Below, piece by piece: positions 16,368 to 25,240 of a stretch of 31,686 nt of DNA; positions within the stretch are counted from its first letter, which is position 1, and every line of letters begins with the position of its first letter. Under the pieces are notes generated by a model that made no database searches, was not told where the DNA came from, and saw only the letters and a list, made by a program, of their open reading frames with translations. Source of the stretch: Pseudomonadota bacterium (GTDB taxonomy: Bacteria; Pseudomonadota; Alphaproteobacteria; Rhizobiales; Hyphomicrobiaceae); the NCBI GenBank assembly GCA_023423275.1, contig JAFAFW010000099.1:1-31686 (forward strand). Reading direction: 5' to 3'. A program made the translations under genes and the position numbers.

Positions 16368-18029
16368 TTATTCCGCTGCAACCGGACGCAGCTCGGGCGA
16401 TGCGGCGATGCGCGGCTGCTCGGCGATATCGACCGGCTCGTCGCCACGGATCGTGCGCCAGACGTTGTAGGCCATGATGAAGCCGCCGCTCAGGAACAGC
16501 AGCCCGCCGAACGCCCGGATCATGTAGAAGGGCTTCATGGCTTCGACCGTTTCGACGAACGAGTATTGGAGGAAGCCGAGGCTATCGTAGGCGCGCCACA
16601 TCAGCCCCTGCAGGATGCCCGACACCCACATCGAGGTGATGTAGAGAAGGATACCCAGCGTGGCAGTCCAGAAGTGCCACTCGACGAGGCGCAGGGAATA
16701 CAAGCCTTCCCTCTTCCAGAGCCACGGCACCAGACAATAGACGGCGCCGAATGAAACCATTGCCACCCAGCCGAGCGCGCCGGAATGCACGTGGCCGATG
16801 GTCCAGTCGGTGTAGTGGCTGAGCGAGTTGACCGCCTTGATCGACATCAGCGGGCCCTCGAACGTCGACATGCCGTAGAAAGCAACCGACACCACGAGCA
16901 GCCGCACGACGGGATCGGTGCGCAGCTTGTCCCACGCACCTGACAGTGTCATCAGGCCGTTGATCATGCCGCCCCACGACGGCATCCACAGCATGATCGA
17001 GAACGTCATGCCCAGCGTCTGCGCCCAGTCCGGCAACGCCGTGTAGTGCAGATGGTGCGGACCGGCCCAGATGTAGATGAAGATCAGCGTCCAGAAGTGG
17101 ACGATCGACAGACGGTAGGAATAGACCGGACGTTCGACCCGCTTTGGAATGAAGTAGTACATGATGCCGAGGAAGCCTGCGGTCAGGAAGAAGCCGACCG
17201 CGTTATGGCCGTACCACCACTGCGTCATGGCATCCTGGACGCCGGAGAACACTACATAGCTCTGCGTGCCGGTGAGTGACACCGGGATCGCCAGGTTGTT
17301 GACGATGTGCAGCATCGCAATGGTGACGATGAACGCGAGGTAGAACCAGTTCGCGACGTAAATGTGCGGCTCTTTCCGGCGCATGATCGTGCCGAGGAAG
17401 ATCATCAGGTAAACCACCCAGACGATCGTCAGCCATATGTCGGCGTACCATTCCGGTTCGGCGTACTCCTTGCTTTGGGTCACGCCCAGCAGGTAGCCGG
17501 TGCCGGCGATCAGGATGAAGAGTTGATAACCCCACACGACGAAGTAGGGCGCCCATCGCCCCGGCAGCCGCGCGTGGCAGGTCCGTTGCACGACATACAG
17601 CGAGGTCGCGATCAGCACGTTGCCGCCGAAGGCGAAGATCACCGCTGAGGTATGGAGTGGCCGCAGACGTCCGAAGGATGTCCACGGCAGGTCGAAGTTG
17701 AGGGCTGGGAAGGCCATTTGCCAGGCGATGAGGTCGCCGACAGCGAAACCCGCAATGCCCCAGATCACCGAGGCGACGGTTGCGACTTTGATCGGGCCGT
17801 CGAAATAGCCGTCATCGGAGGTTTTTGCCGGAGCATCGCTTCCAAAGGAATTGGTGAGAATGATGCCGCCGCCGATCAACCCGGCCAGCACCAGAAGCGT
17901 GCCATGAAAAGCCATTGCGCCGTCGCGCGTGCCGGTCAGCAGAAGGAAGCCGATTGCAGCTCCGACAACGCATCCCAAGACCGAAACGGCGTCCGCGAAT
18001 GCTCGCCGCTCGATTGCTGTGTCTGCCAT
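16368..18029 (-). CDS. fixN: cbb3 oxidase catalytic subunit I FixN (CcoN)
   Basis: This is a 553-residue haem-copper oxidase subunit I of the C family with about 14 membrane helices. Diagnostic segments are FGRLRPLHTSAVIFAFGGN (low-spin haem His), QWWYGHNAVGFFLTAGFLG (CuB-site His and cross-linked Tyr region), WAGPHHLHYTALPDW (two His), and SHYTDWTIGHVHSGALGWV near the C-terminal third (haem ligands). It reduces oxygen at very low concentrations in the inner membrane. I start it at ATG 18029. An upstream in-frame ATG at 18116 lies inside the FixK box (18108-18121) and upstream of the expected transcription start, so it is excluded. The ribosome site is weak (ACGGGG). Confidence 0.96.
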   Translation of the reverse strand: MADTAIERRAFADAVSVLGCVVGAAIGFLLLTGTRDGAMAFHGTLLVLAGLIGGGIILTNSFGSDAPAKTSDDGYFDGPIKVATVASVIWGIAGFAVGDLIAWQMAFPALNFDLPWTSFGRLRPLHTSAVIFAFGGNVLIATSLYVVQRTCHARLPGRWAPYFVVWGYQLFILIAGTGYLLGVTQSKEYAEPEWYADIWLTIVWVVYLMIFLGTIMRRKEPHIYVANWFYLAFIVTIAMLHIVNNLAIPVSLTGTQSYVVFSGVQDAMTQWWYGHNAVGFFLTAGFLGIMYYFIPKRVERPVYSYRLSIVHFWTLIFIYIWAGPHHLHYTALPDWAQTLGMTFSIMLWMPSWGGMINGLMTLSGAWDKLRTDPVVRLLVVSVAFYGMSTFEGPLMSIKAVNSLSHYTDWTIGHVHSGALGWVAMVSFGAVYCLVPWLWKREGLYSLRLVEWHFWTATLGILLYITSMWVSGILQGLMWRAYDSLGFLQYSFVETVEAMKPFYMIRAFGGLLFLSGGFIMAYNVWRTIRGDEPVDIAEQPRIAASPELRPVAAE

Positions 18030-18107
18030 GTTGACTGTGCCCCGTCCGTGCCCACGCCATTGAGGAATGTTGCTTTGCGATATGAAGTTTCGCGGAGCAG
18101 GCGAGCC

Positions 18108-18121
18108 TTGATCCAAGTCAA
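18108..18121 (-). promoter_or_regulatory. FixK/FNR-type anaerobox of the fixNOQP promoter
   Basis: The plus strand reads TTGATCCAAGTCAA, matching TTGAT-N4-RTCAA. A class II FixK site centred near -41 would place the minus-strand start near 18073, with a -10-like CATATC at about 18080-18085. This leaves a leader of about 45 nt before the fixN ATG at 18029. Confidence 0.85.
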
Positions 18122-18261
18122 GGCCGGGCGCTTGGGGAGCGGTCGTGGGGCGTGAATTGTGTCGCAGGGTGATGGCTCGCGGCGCACCGTGGCGCCAAGC
18201 GGGAACCGGATACCGTCGTTCCTGCTTTGCCCCTCAAGGCCGGACTGGGGCGGATACCGAA

Positions 18262-18275
18262 TTGATCTCAGTCAT
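18262..18275 (+). promoter_or_regulatory. Degenerate anaerobox upstream of the alcohol dehydrogenase operon
   Basis: TTGATCTCAGTCAT matches the FNR/FixK consensus except for the last base. Its centre lies about 104 bp before the ATG at 18373, so a start near 18309 would leave a leader of about 63 nt. I see no clear -10 element, and the site may be weak or not functional. Confidence 0.35.
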
Positions 18276-18372
18276 ACCCTTGAAGGCCGTCAGATGCGAA
18301 GTGCGCTGTAGTGCTCGCGCCGTCACCTGAATCGGCCTGAGCTTATGATCATGATCGCGACGGAGCAGACCG

Positions 18373-19446
18373 ATGACCAGGATGAAAGCGGCCATATTCG
18401 TGGAGCCCGGCCGCATCGTGCTCGACGAGAAGCCGGTTCCGGACGTCGGACCGCTCGATGCGCTGATCCGCATCACGACCACCACGATCTGTGGCACGGA
18501 CGTGCACATTCTGAAGGGCGAGTATCCGGTGGCGCGCGGGCTGACGATCGGTCATGAGCCTGTCGGCGTGATCGAGAAGCTCGGCTCGCTCGTGACCGGA
18601 TTCCGGGAGGGCCAGCGCGTCATTGCCGGTGCGATCACGCCATGCGGGCACAGTAACGCTTGTCAATGTGGGCGCGGGGCTCAGGATGGGCCGGGGACGC
18701 CGAATGGCTGGAAGCCGATGGGAGGCTGGCGCTTCGGAAACACCATCGATGGATGCCAGGCTGAATACGTCCTGGTCCCGGATGCGCTCTATAATCTTGC
18801 CGCGGTGCCGGATCACCTGAGCGATGAGCAGGTGCTGATGTGTCCTGATATCATGTCGACAGGTTTCAGCGGCGCGGAACGCGGCGAAATCCAGATAGGC
18901 GATGCGGTGGCGGTGTTCGCGCAGGGGCCGATCGGCCTATGTGCCACGGCCGGGGCGCGGTTGCTTGGCGCCTCCAGGATCATCGCGGTCGATCGCGTTC
19001 CGGAGCGTCTGGCGCTGGCCAAGAAGCTCGGCGCGCACCATGTGGTGGATTTCAGCAAGGTCAATCCGGTCGAAGAAGTCATGCGGCTGACGGACGGTCG
19101 CGGAGTCGATGTCGCGATCGAGTCCCTCGGCACGCCCGCGACATTCGAATCCTGTCTGCGCGTGTTGCGCCCAGGCGGGACACTTTCCAGCCTCGGCGTC
19201 TATTCGACCGACCTCAAAATCCCGTTGGACGCATTCGCGGCCGGCCTTGGCGACTACCGCATCATCACGACCTTGTGTCCCGGCGGAAAGGAGCGCATGC
19301 GCCGGCTGATGTCCGTGATCGCATCGGGACAGGTTGATCTTTCAGCAATGGTGACGCACCGCTTCAAGCTTGATGATATCGAATCCGCGTACGATCTTTT
19401 CGCTAACCAGCGTGACGGTGTGTTCAAGGTGGCGATCACGCCATAG
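18373..19446 (+). CDS. Zinc-dependent medium-chain alcohol dehydrogenase
   Basis: This 357-residue enzyme starts at ATG 18373 with GGAG about 8 nt upstream. Catalytic zinc ligands fit C40 (TICGTD), H61/E62 (GHEPVG) and D159 (MCPDIMSTGFSGAE). This Cys-His-Asp set is that of the Clostridium beijerinckii/Thermoanaerobacter secondary-alcohol dehydrogenase branch. The Rossmann segment FAQGPIGLCATAGARLLG is followed by IIAVDR; the Asp after the second strand suggests NAD rather than NADP. The structural-zinc loop is reduced (CGHSNACQCG). It heads a plus-strand cluster with phosphotransacetylase and acetate kinase, so a fermentative or redox-balancing role under low oxygen is inferred. Confidence 0.88.
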   Translation: MTRMKAAIFVEPGRIVLDEKPVPDVGPLDALIRITTTTICGTDVHILKGEYPVARGLTIGHEPVGVIEKLGSLVTGFREGQRVIAGAITPCGHSNACQCGRGAQDGPGTPNGWKPMGGWRFGNTIDGCQAEYVLVPDALYNLAAVPDHLSDEQVLMCPDIMSTGFSGAERGEIQIGDAVAVFAQGPIGLCATAGARLLGASRIIAVDRVPERLALAKKLGAHHVVDFSKVNPVEEVMRLTDGRGVDVAIESLGTPATFESCLRVLRPGGTLSSLGVYSTDLKIPLDAFAAGLGDYRIITTLCPGGKERMRRLMSVIASGQVDLSAMVTHRFKLDDIESAYDLFANQRDGVFKVAITP

Positions 19447-19482
19447 TTGTCAGAGACAGAGCCCGGAAACGAGACGGTGTGC

Positions 19483-20439
19483 ATGACGAACAGCATCGAT
19501 CTGGACAATGACTCCAATGGATCGCAGCTCAAGCGGTTGCTGAAGCAGGTCGAAGGGCTCGATCCGGTTCGTACCGCCGTCGTGCATCCGAAAGATGCGT
19601 TGTCGCTGTGCGGCGCGCTGGAAGCTCGACGCATGAAACTTATCGAGCCGGTTCTGATCGGTCCGCGCGAGAAGATCATGGCTGCGGCGAGGGAGGCGGG
19701 AGAGGATCTTTCGGGCATCGAGATCATCGCCGTCGAGCATAGCCACGCTGCCGCAGCGGAGGCCTGCCGGCTTGCGCGTGAGGGTTCGGTCAAGGCCGTG
19801 ATGAAGGGCAGTCTGCACACCGACGAGCTCATGGCGGCTGCGATTGATCGCAACAATGGGCTGCGCACCGACCGCAGGATGAGCCATGTTTTCATTCTTG
19901 ATGTGCCAACCTATCCGCGGCCGCTGTTGCTGAGCGACGCTGCGATCAACATCGCACCGGACCTCGCAACCAAGAAAGATATCGTTCAGAACGCCATCGA
20001 TTGCGCGCATGCGCTGGGTGTGCTTCAGCCGCGCGTCGCGGTGCTGGCAGCCGTCGAAACCGTTCATCCGGCGATGCCGGCAACGGTTGATGCCGCAGCG
20101 CTATCCAAGATGGCCGACCGGACGCAGATCGTTGGAGGCTTGGTCGATGGTCCGCTGGCGTTCGACAATGCGATTTCGGAAGCCGCCGCCAACGCGAAGG
20201 ATATTGAATCTCAAGTCGCGGGGCGCGCTGATGTTCTGATCGCTCCGAACATCGAGGCTGGCAACATGATGGCCAAGCAGCTTGCGTATCTGGCTCATGC
20301 GCAGTCGGCTGGAATCGTCATGGGAGCCAGAGTGCCCATCATGCTGACGAGTAGGGCGGATGGTTCCATGTCGCGTCTCGCTTCGTGTGCGGCTGCGCTG
20401 TTGGTTGCGCGCCATGAGAGAACGAAGCCGCTGCGATGA
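19483..20439 (+). CDS. pta: Phosphate acetyl/butyryltransferase
   Basis: The protein is 318 residues from ATG 19483; a TTG at 19447 would add 12 residues. It belongs to the PTA_PTB family: MKGSLHTDELM, RRMSHVFILDVPTYPRPLLLSDAAINIAPD (the conserved D-A-A-I-N core), PRVAVLAAVETVHPAMPATVDAAAL and ADVLIAPNIEAGNMMAKQLAYLA. It interconverts an acyl-CoA and acyl-phosphate. Length and style fit the short Ptb-like form used with a linked acetate kinase; acetyl versus longer acyl specificity cannot be told. Its TGA overlaps the ackA ATG (ATGA at 20436-20439). Confidence 0.9.
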   Translation: MTNSIDLDNDSNGSQLKRLLKQVEGLDPVRTAVVHPKDALSLCGALEARRMKLIEPVLIGPREKIMAAAREAGEDLSGIEIIAVEHSHAAAAEACRLAREGSVKAVMKGSLHTDELMAAAIDRNNGLRTDRRMSHVFILDVPTYPRPLLLSDAAINIAPDLATKKDIVQNAIDCAHALGVLQPRVAVLAAVETVHPAMPATVDAAALSKMADRTQIVGGLVDGPLAFDNAISEAAANAKDIESQVAGRADVLIAPNIEAGNMMAKQLAYLAHAQSAGIVMGARVPIMLTSRADGSMSRLASCAAALLVARHERTKPLR

Positions 20440-21620
20440 CTGATTGCATCCTCGCGCTCAATGGTGGCTCATCCAGCCTGAAATTCGCTGTCTACGAAGG
20501 CGGCGAGCGGTTGGACCTGATCGTCAAAGGACAGATCTCGAAGCTCGGGTCTGCGCCACGGCTCACGGTGAAGAAAGACGGCAAAACCGTCAGCAACAAG
20601 CCGCTCGGATCTGAGCCTATGGTGCTCGAAACGGCGGCGCGTGAAGTCTTCGCCGTTCTGGCTGAGCATGACCTTTTGCAGCGGATCGATGCGGTTGGCC
20701 ATCGCATCGTACACGGTGGGCGGATTTTCACCGAGCCGATGCCCGTGGACGACACGGTGCTGGCGCAGTTGCGTGCCTTCGTTCCGCTGGCGCCGCTGCA
20801 TCAGCCCTACAATCTCGATATCGTGGCGGTAGCCGCCGAATATCTTCCGGGTGCGGTCCAGGTCGGGTGCTTCGATACAGCCTTTCACGCCAAGCGGCCG
20901 CGTCTGGATCTTCTATATGGATTGCCTCGGGCTCTGGCGGATGACGGCATCGTCGCCTACGGGTTTCACGGTCTCAACTATGCGCACGTCGCCAGTGTGC
21001 TGAAAGAACGCGACGGCGACCGGGCCGGTGGCCGGACGATTGTCGCGCACCTTGGCAGCGGCGCCAGTCTGTGCGCCATGCAGTCGGGCCGCAGCATGAC
21101 GACCACCATGGGTTTCTCGGCGCTCGACGGACTCGTGATGAGCCAGCGCTGCGGTGCTCTCGATCCCGGAGTTATTCTGCATCTCCTGACCGAACGACAT
21201 ATGTCTCCAGAAGTGATCTCAACATTGCTCTATGAGCAGTCTGGATTGCTCGGTGTCTCTGGCGTCTCCGGAGACATGGAAACGCTGCTGTCGAGTTCCG
21301 ATCCCCGCGCCGCCGAAGCCGTCGATCTTTTCGTCTATCGCATCGGTCGCAGTATCGGCTCCCTGGCCGCAGCTATCGGTGGACTCGATACGTTGGTGTT
21401 CACGGCCGGGATCGGAGAGAACGCGCCGGGATTGCGTGCGCGGATCGGAGAGGCCGCCCGGTGGCTGGGGGTCGAGATCGATCCTGCGCGCAACGAAAGC
21501 AAACAGATGCGGATCGCACGTGATGGTGCTGCGGTCGATGTTCTGGTGATCGCCGCCGACGAGGAGCGTGCCGTGGCGGGAGATACGCTCGCCTGCATCG
21601 GCGGATTTGGGCGGGAGTGA
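20436..21620 (+). CDS. ackA: Acetate/propionate kinase family protein
   Basis: This 394-residue ASKHA-fold kinase starts with the N-terminal phosphate loop LALNGGSSSLKFAV. It has VGHRIVHGG near 90, DTAFHAKRP near 150, YGFHGLNYAHV, AHLGSGASLCAM, DTTMGFSALDG-like TTTMGFSALDG, and FTAGIGENAPGLR near 330. These are the acetate kinase signatures. It would make ATP and acetate (or propionate) from the acyl-phosphate produced by the preceding enzyme. Translation is coupled to pta. The following ATPase gene begins about 10 bp downstream. Confidence 0.93.
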   Translation: MTDCILALNGGSSSLKFAVYEGGERLDLIVKGQISKLGSAPRLTVKKDGKTVSNKPLGSEPMVLETAAREVFAVLAEHDLLQRIDAVGHRIVHGGRIFTEPMPVDDTVLAQLRAFVPLAPLHQPYNLDIVAVAAEYLPGAVQVGCFDTAFHAKRPRLDLLYGLPRALADDGIVAYGFHGLNYAHVASVLKERDGDRAGGRTIVAHLGSGASLCAMQSGRSMTTTMGFSALDGLVMSQRCGALDPGVILHLLTERHMSPEVISTLLYEQSGLLGVSGVSGDMETLLSSSDPRAAEAVDLFVYRIGRSIGSLAAAIGGLDTLVFTAGIGENAPGLRARIGEAARWLGVEIDPARNESKQMRIARDGAAVDVLVIAADEERAVAGDTLACIGGFGRE

Positions 21621-21629
21621 TACAGCGGA

Positions 21630-24347
21630 ATGGTGGAAACCGAGGTCAAGGCGCCGGTCATGCAGGCCTATGCGCGGGCGCCGGATCAGGTGCTTGCTGC
21701 TTTCGACAGCAGCGCCACCGGTCTGACGACCGGGGAGGCGGTTCGGCGGCTGGAGCAATACGGCCCGAATGAGCTCCCGGCTGCTCCCAGGCGACACCCG
21801 ATATTCCGCTTCCTGTCACAGTTCAACAACGCGCTGATCTACTTCCTGATGGCGGGCGCGCTGGCGGCGGCGATTCTGGGGCATACCATTGACGCGTCGG
21901 TGATCATCGTTGTCGTCCTCGTCAATGCGATTGTCGGTACGGTCCAGGAAGGCAAGGCCGAAAATGCGCTGAATGCCATACGCAGCATGATCGCGCCTCG
22001 AACCGATGTCCTGCGAAATGGGCATCGCACCAGCGTCGCGGCGGCGGATTTGGTGCCGGGCGATATCGTCTTGCTGGAAGCGGGCGACCGGGTTCCTGCC
22101 GATCTTCGTTTGCTGCGCGCGCGCGGTCTCCTGATCGATGAAGCCGTTCTGACGGGCGAGTCGGTCGCCGCGGAGAAAAACGAAGCGCCGGTATCGCCCG
22201 ATGCTGCACTGGGTGATCGCAAATCCATGGCCTACTCAGGCACCATGGTAGCGGCAGGGCAGGGGACCGGCGTGGTAGTGGCCACGGCTCTGCGGACGGA
22301 AATCGGCCGCATCAGTGAATTGCTGGGCGGTGTCGAGGAGCTGACAACGCCGCTGCTTCGGCAGATCAACGCGTTCGGCCGGCGCTTTACCTGGATCGTG
22401 CTGTTTTTCGCGGCGCTTCTGTTCACGTTCGCTATTGTGGTTCGTGACTACGACTGGTCCTACGCGCTTATGGCGGTTGTTGCGCTTGCCGTCGGCGTTG
22501 TGCCGGAAGGACTTCCGGCGGTGATTACCATCACGCTGGCGATCGGCGTGCAGAGGATGGCGGCGCGGAATGCCGTGATCCGCCGTCTGCCCGCGGTGGA
22601 AACGCTAGGGGCAACGTCGGTGATTTGCTCCGACAAGACCGGAACGCTCACCCGCAACGAGATGACGGCGCGTCGTGTCGTAACGGCCTGCGGCGAGACG
22701 ATGGTGAGCGGCGCGGGTTATGCGCCGGATGGCGCGTTGCTATTCGCCGACGATACCAGCAAGGCGCAACAGGAGCCGACGGCGCGGATGCTGGCGCAAG
22801 CCGGCATGCTCTGCAATGACGCGCGGCTGCACAAAGAAGCCGCTGGCTGGATGTCCAACGGCGATCCGATGGAAGGGGCGCTGCTGGCGTTGGCGATGAA
22901 GGCGGGCCTCGATCCCGACAACGCGCGCGAAACATGCGCACGTGTCGACGAAATCCCGTTCGACGCCCAGCATCGTTTCATGGCGACGCTCAGCGGTATG
23001 CCCGAGGGTGGGCGGATCGTCATGGTGAAAGGCGCGCCGGAACGCGTGTTGGGCATGTGCATCGTACAGGCCCATGGCGATCAACATCGCCCACTTGATC
23101 ATGCCTATTGGAGCGAGCGGATTGCCGCGTCGGCGTCCCAGGGCGAACGCGTGCTTGGGTTTGCCATGAAGCGCGCGGAGGCGACCGCGGAACATCTTGC
23201 CTTCGCCGATGTCGAACAGGGGCTAATTTTCCTGGGTATCGTCGGGTTCATCGATCCGCCGCGCGAGGAAGCCGTGGCGGCGATCGCCGAATGCCGGACG
23301 GCGGGCATCTCGGTTAAAATGATCACTGGAGATCATGCCGCGACGGCAGCCAGTATCGCGCAGCAACTGGGATTGGGAGATGCCCCCCGGGTTCTTACCG
23401 GCCACGATTTGGACGGTATGTCTGACGCTGATCTCGTCCGCGAAGTCGACGACACGGCTGTCTTTGCGCGCACCAGCCCTGAGCACAAGCTGCGCATCGT
23501 GCGGGCACTGCAATCGAAAGGCAAAGTCGTTGCCATGACCGGCGACGGTGTCAATGATGCGCCGTCGCTCAAGCAGGCCGATGTCGGAATTGCGATGGGG
23601 CTCAAGGGCACCGCAGCGGCCAAGGAAGCCTCGCAGATGGTGCTGCTGGACGACAACTTCGCCTCGATCGTGGACGCGGTGCATGAGGGCCGCACCGTGT
23701 ACGACAATATCCGCAAGGTCACGGCCTGGACGCTTCCAACCAACGGTGGCGAGGCGTTGACGGTGGTCGCGGCGATCCTCGCCGGCTTCACGATGCCGAT
23801 GACCCCGGCGCAAATTCTTTGGATCAACATGATCCTGACGATCACGCTCGGGCTTGTCCTTGCATTCGAGCCGCCCGAACCGAACGTGATGCACCGGCCA
23901 CCACGGCCCGTGCATGCCGGGCTTCTTTCGCCGTTTCTGGTGTGGCGGGTGGTTTTCGTTTCGCTGATCTTTTTAGCCGGTGCGCTCGGGATTTTCTTTT
24001 ACGCTCTCGGCCAGGGATACGATCTCGACACAGCGCGGACGATGGTAGTGAACACAATTGTGTCTCTGGAGATCTTTTATCTCTTCAACGTCCGCTATCT
24101 GCACGCAACGTCGTTCAGTTGGCGCGGCGCGCTTGGCACGCCGCCGGTTCTCATCGCAATCGCTACCGTCGTGGCCGCACAGCTTCTCTTCACATACTGG
24201 CCCGTGATGCAGAGCTTATTCGCGACCAAGCCTATGGGCCTGACGGATGGCTTGCTGATTATCGGCGTCGGCGTGCTGGCAATGATAATCCTGGAGGCCG
24301 AGAAACATCTGATGCGCCGGCTAGGTCTGTTGAAGGTCGACGGATAG
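21630..24347 (+). CDS. P2-type cation-transporting ATPase
   Basis: This 905-residue ATPase has an N-terminal cation-ATPase domain (LTTGEAVRRLEQYGPNELP), actuator loop LTGESVAAEKN, TM4 motif VVPEGLPAVITITLA, phosphorylation motif CSDKTGTLTRNEM, hinge MTGDGVNDAPSLKQADVGIAMG, and a C-terminal bundle of helices. PEGL and TNGGEA retain the TM4 and TM5 glutamates of Ca2+-ATPases. The TM6 segment, WINMILTITLG, has Thr where SERCA-type pumps have the Asp of NLVTDG. Ion specificity may therefore differ from Ca2+. It is the last gene of the adh-pta-ackA cluster and ends convergent with the fixK-like gene. Confidence 0.9.
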   Translation: MVETEVKAPVMQAYARAPDQVLAAFDSSATGLTTGEAVRRLEQYGPNELPAAPRRHPIFRFLSQFNNALIYFLMAGALAAAILGHTIDASVIIVVVLVNAIVGTVQEGKAENALNAIRSMIAPRTDVLRNGHRTSVAAADLVPGDIVLLEAGDRVPADLRLLRARGLLIDEAVLTGESVAAEKNEAPVSPDAALGDRKSMAYSGTMVAAGQGTGVVVATALRTEIGRISELLGGVEELTTPLLRQINAFGRRFTWIVLFFAALLFTFAIVVRDYDWSYALMAVVALAVGVVPEGLPAVITITLAIGVQRMAARNAVIRRLPAVETLGATSVICSDKTGTLTRNEMTARRVVTACGETMVSGAGYAPDGALLFADDTSKAQQEPTARMLAQAGMLCNDARLHKEAAGWMSNGDPMEGALLALAMKAGLDPDNARETCARVDEIPFDAQHRFMATLSGMPEGGRIVMVKGAPERVLGMCIVQAHGDQHRPLDHAYWSERIAASASQGERVLGFAMKRAEATAEHLAFADVEQGLIFLGIVGFIDPPREEAVAAIAECRTAGISVKMITGDHAATAASIAQQLGLGDAPRVLTGHDLDGMSDADLVREVDDTAVFARTSPEHKLRIVRALQSKGKVVAMTGDGVNDAPSLKQADVGIAMGLKGTAAAKEASQMVLLDDNFASIVDAVHEGRTVYDNIRKVTAWTLPTNGGEALTVVAAILAGFTMPMTPAQILWINMILTITLGLVLAFEPPEPNVMHRPPRPVHAGLLSPFLVWRVVFVSLIFLAGALGIFFYALGQGYDLDTARTMVVNTIVSLEIFYLFNVRYLHATSFSWRGALGTPPVLIAIATVVAAQLLFTYWPVMQSLFATKPMGLTDGLLIIGVGVLAMIILEAEKHLMRRLGLLKVDG

Positions 24348-24417
24348 CCGGAATCGGGAAAAGCGAAGCAGCATTCGTGCTCCGCCCCGATCAGCTCTCG
24401 ATGTGCCAGACGGCGGC

Positions 24418-25131
24418 TCAGGCCGCCTCTGCCTCGCCGTTCGCCACGCTTTCAATCTGATTGATATCGACCAGCCTGACTTCGTTGCAGCGCGGCAGCT
24501 CAAGAATCCCCATTTTCCTCAGCTTGGTGAAGGTCCGGCTCACCGTCTCGATGGTGAGGCCGAGGAAATCACCGATATCGGTACGCGTCATCGGCAGTTC
24601 GAAGCGCGTCGGGTCCTGGCCGCTGCGTGCATTGCGCCGCGACAGCGCGAGCAGGAAGCCGGTCAGCCGTTCCATTGCGCTGCGCTGCCCCGTGGTCAGC
24701 ATCAGATCGCGTGTTGCAGCCAGCTCGCGGGCGAGAGCCTCGTACAGCTTCAGGCACAAGGCAGGATTGTTGGCAGTCGCCTGCCGCAATATGGACACCG
24801 GCAGACTGCGTAGCCGGGTTGGCTTCACTGCCTGGGCGTTCATGACATGCTCGCCTTCGACACCCAGGCCGATCAGGTCGCCCGGGTAGGCGAAGCCCAT
24901 CACCTGGCGACGGCCGTCGGCGAGGATCTTGAACAGCACCACGGTGCCTGTTTCGATGCGGTATAGATGCGAAACGCGATCGCCATCGGCAAACAGGAAT
25001 TCCTTCGCTTCGAGACGTCGCAGGGATCCGCGTGCCAAGCACGCGTCGAGATCGTTTGCTGGCGCCGGGTGCGGGCCACACGACGCCCTGAAGTCACGGG
25101 CACTCGAAAACTGCTCGGTAGAGGTCTGCAT
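24418..25131 (-). CDS. fixK: Crp/Fnr family transcription regulator, FixK-like
   Basis: The 237-residue protein has an N-terminal cyclic-nucleotide-binding-like beta-roll (about 28-140), a dimerisation helix, and a C-terminal winged helix (about 150-230). Its recognition helix LTIETVSRTFTKLRKMGIL carries E195, S198 and R199, the FNR/FixK residues that read TTGAT. The Cys residues are at 18, 31, 126 and 214. The spaced N-terminal cluster ligands of FNR/FnrN are missing, so oxygen is probably sensed upstream rather than by this protein. A GGAG lies 9 nt before the ATG. The gene has three K-box-like hexamers upstream and matching anaeroboxes occur nearby, so it is the likely link between the kinase/regulator pair and fixNOQP. 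AadR or another paralog remains possible. Confidence 0.85.
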   Translation of the reverse strand: MQTSTEQFSSARDFRASCGPHPAPANDLDACLARGSLRRLEAKEFLFADGDRVSHLYRIETGTVVLFKILADGRRQVMGFAYPGDLIGLGVEGEHVMNAQAVKPTRLRSLPVSILRQATANNPALCLKLYEALARELAATRDLMLTTGQRSAMERLTGFLLALSRRNARSGQDPTRFELPMTRTDIGDFLGLTIETVSRTFTKLRKMGILELPRCNEVRLVDINQIESVANGEAEAA

Positions 25132-25201
25132 CGCTGAGGCTCCATGCCGGAATTAAGCCTCTGCAATCGACCATGGCTTCGTCGTGCGCGTACGATCGGC
25201 G

Positions 25202-25227
25202 TGTAACAGATTGTATCGAAATGTACC
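25202..25227 (-). promoter_or_regulatory. Three direct hexamers with 10-bp period upstream of the fixK-like gene (K-box-like)
   Basis: Read on the minus strand, the hexamers are GGTACA (25227-25222), GATACA (25217-25212) and GTTACA (25207-25202), separated by TTTC and ATCT. Same-face direct hexamers are the usual binding pattern of OmpR/PhoB regulators. The last pair fits the GTTACA-N4-GTTACA K-box that I recall for R. etli FxkR, with one mismatch. The block ends 70 nt before the start codon at 25131. Confidence 0.7.
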
Positions 25228-25240
25228 GGACCCGGCAGCG

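Noticed and set aside
24418..25131. FixK-like protein as an oxygen-sensing FNR/FnrN
   Set aside because: The N-terminal Cys spacing needed for a 4Fe-4S cluster is absent; Cys residues are at 18, 31, 126 and 214 only.
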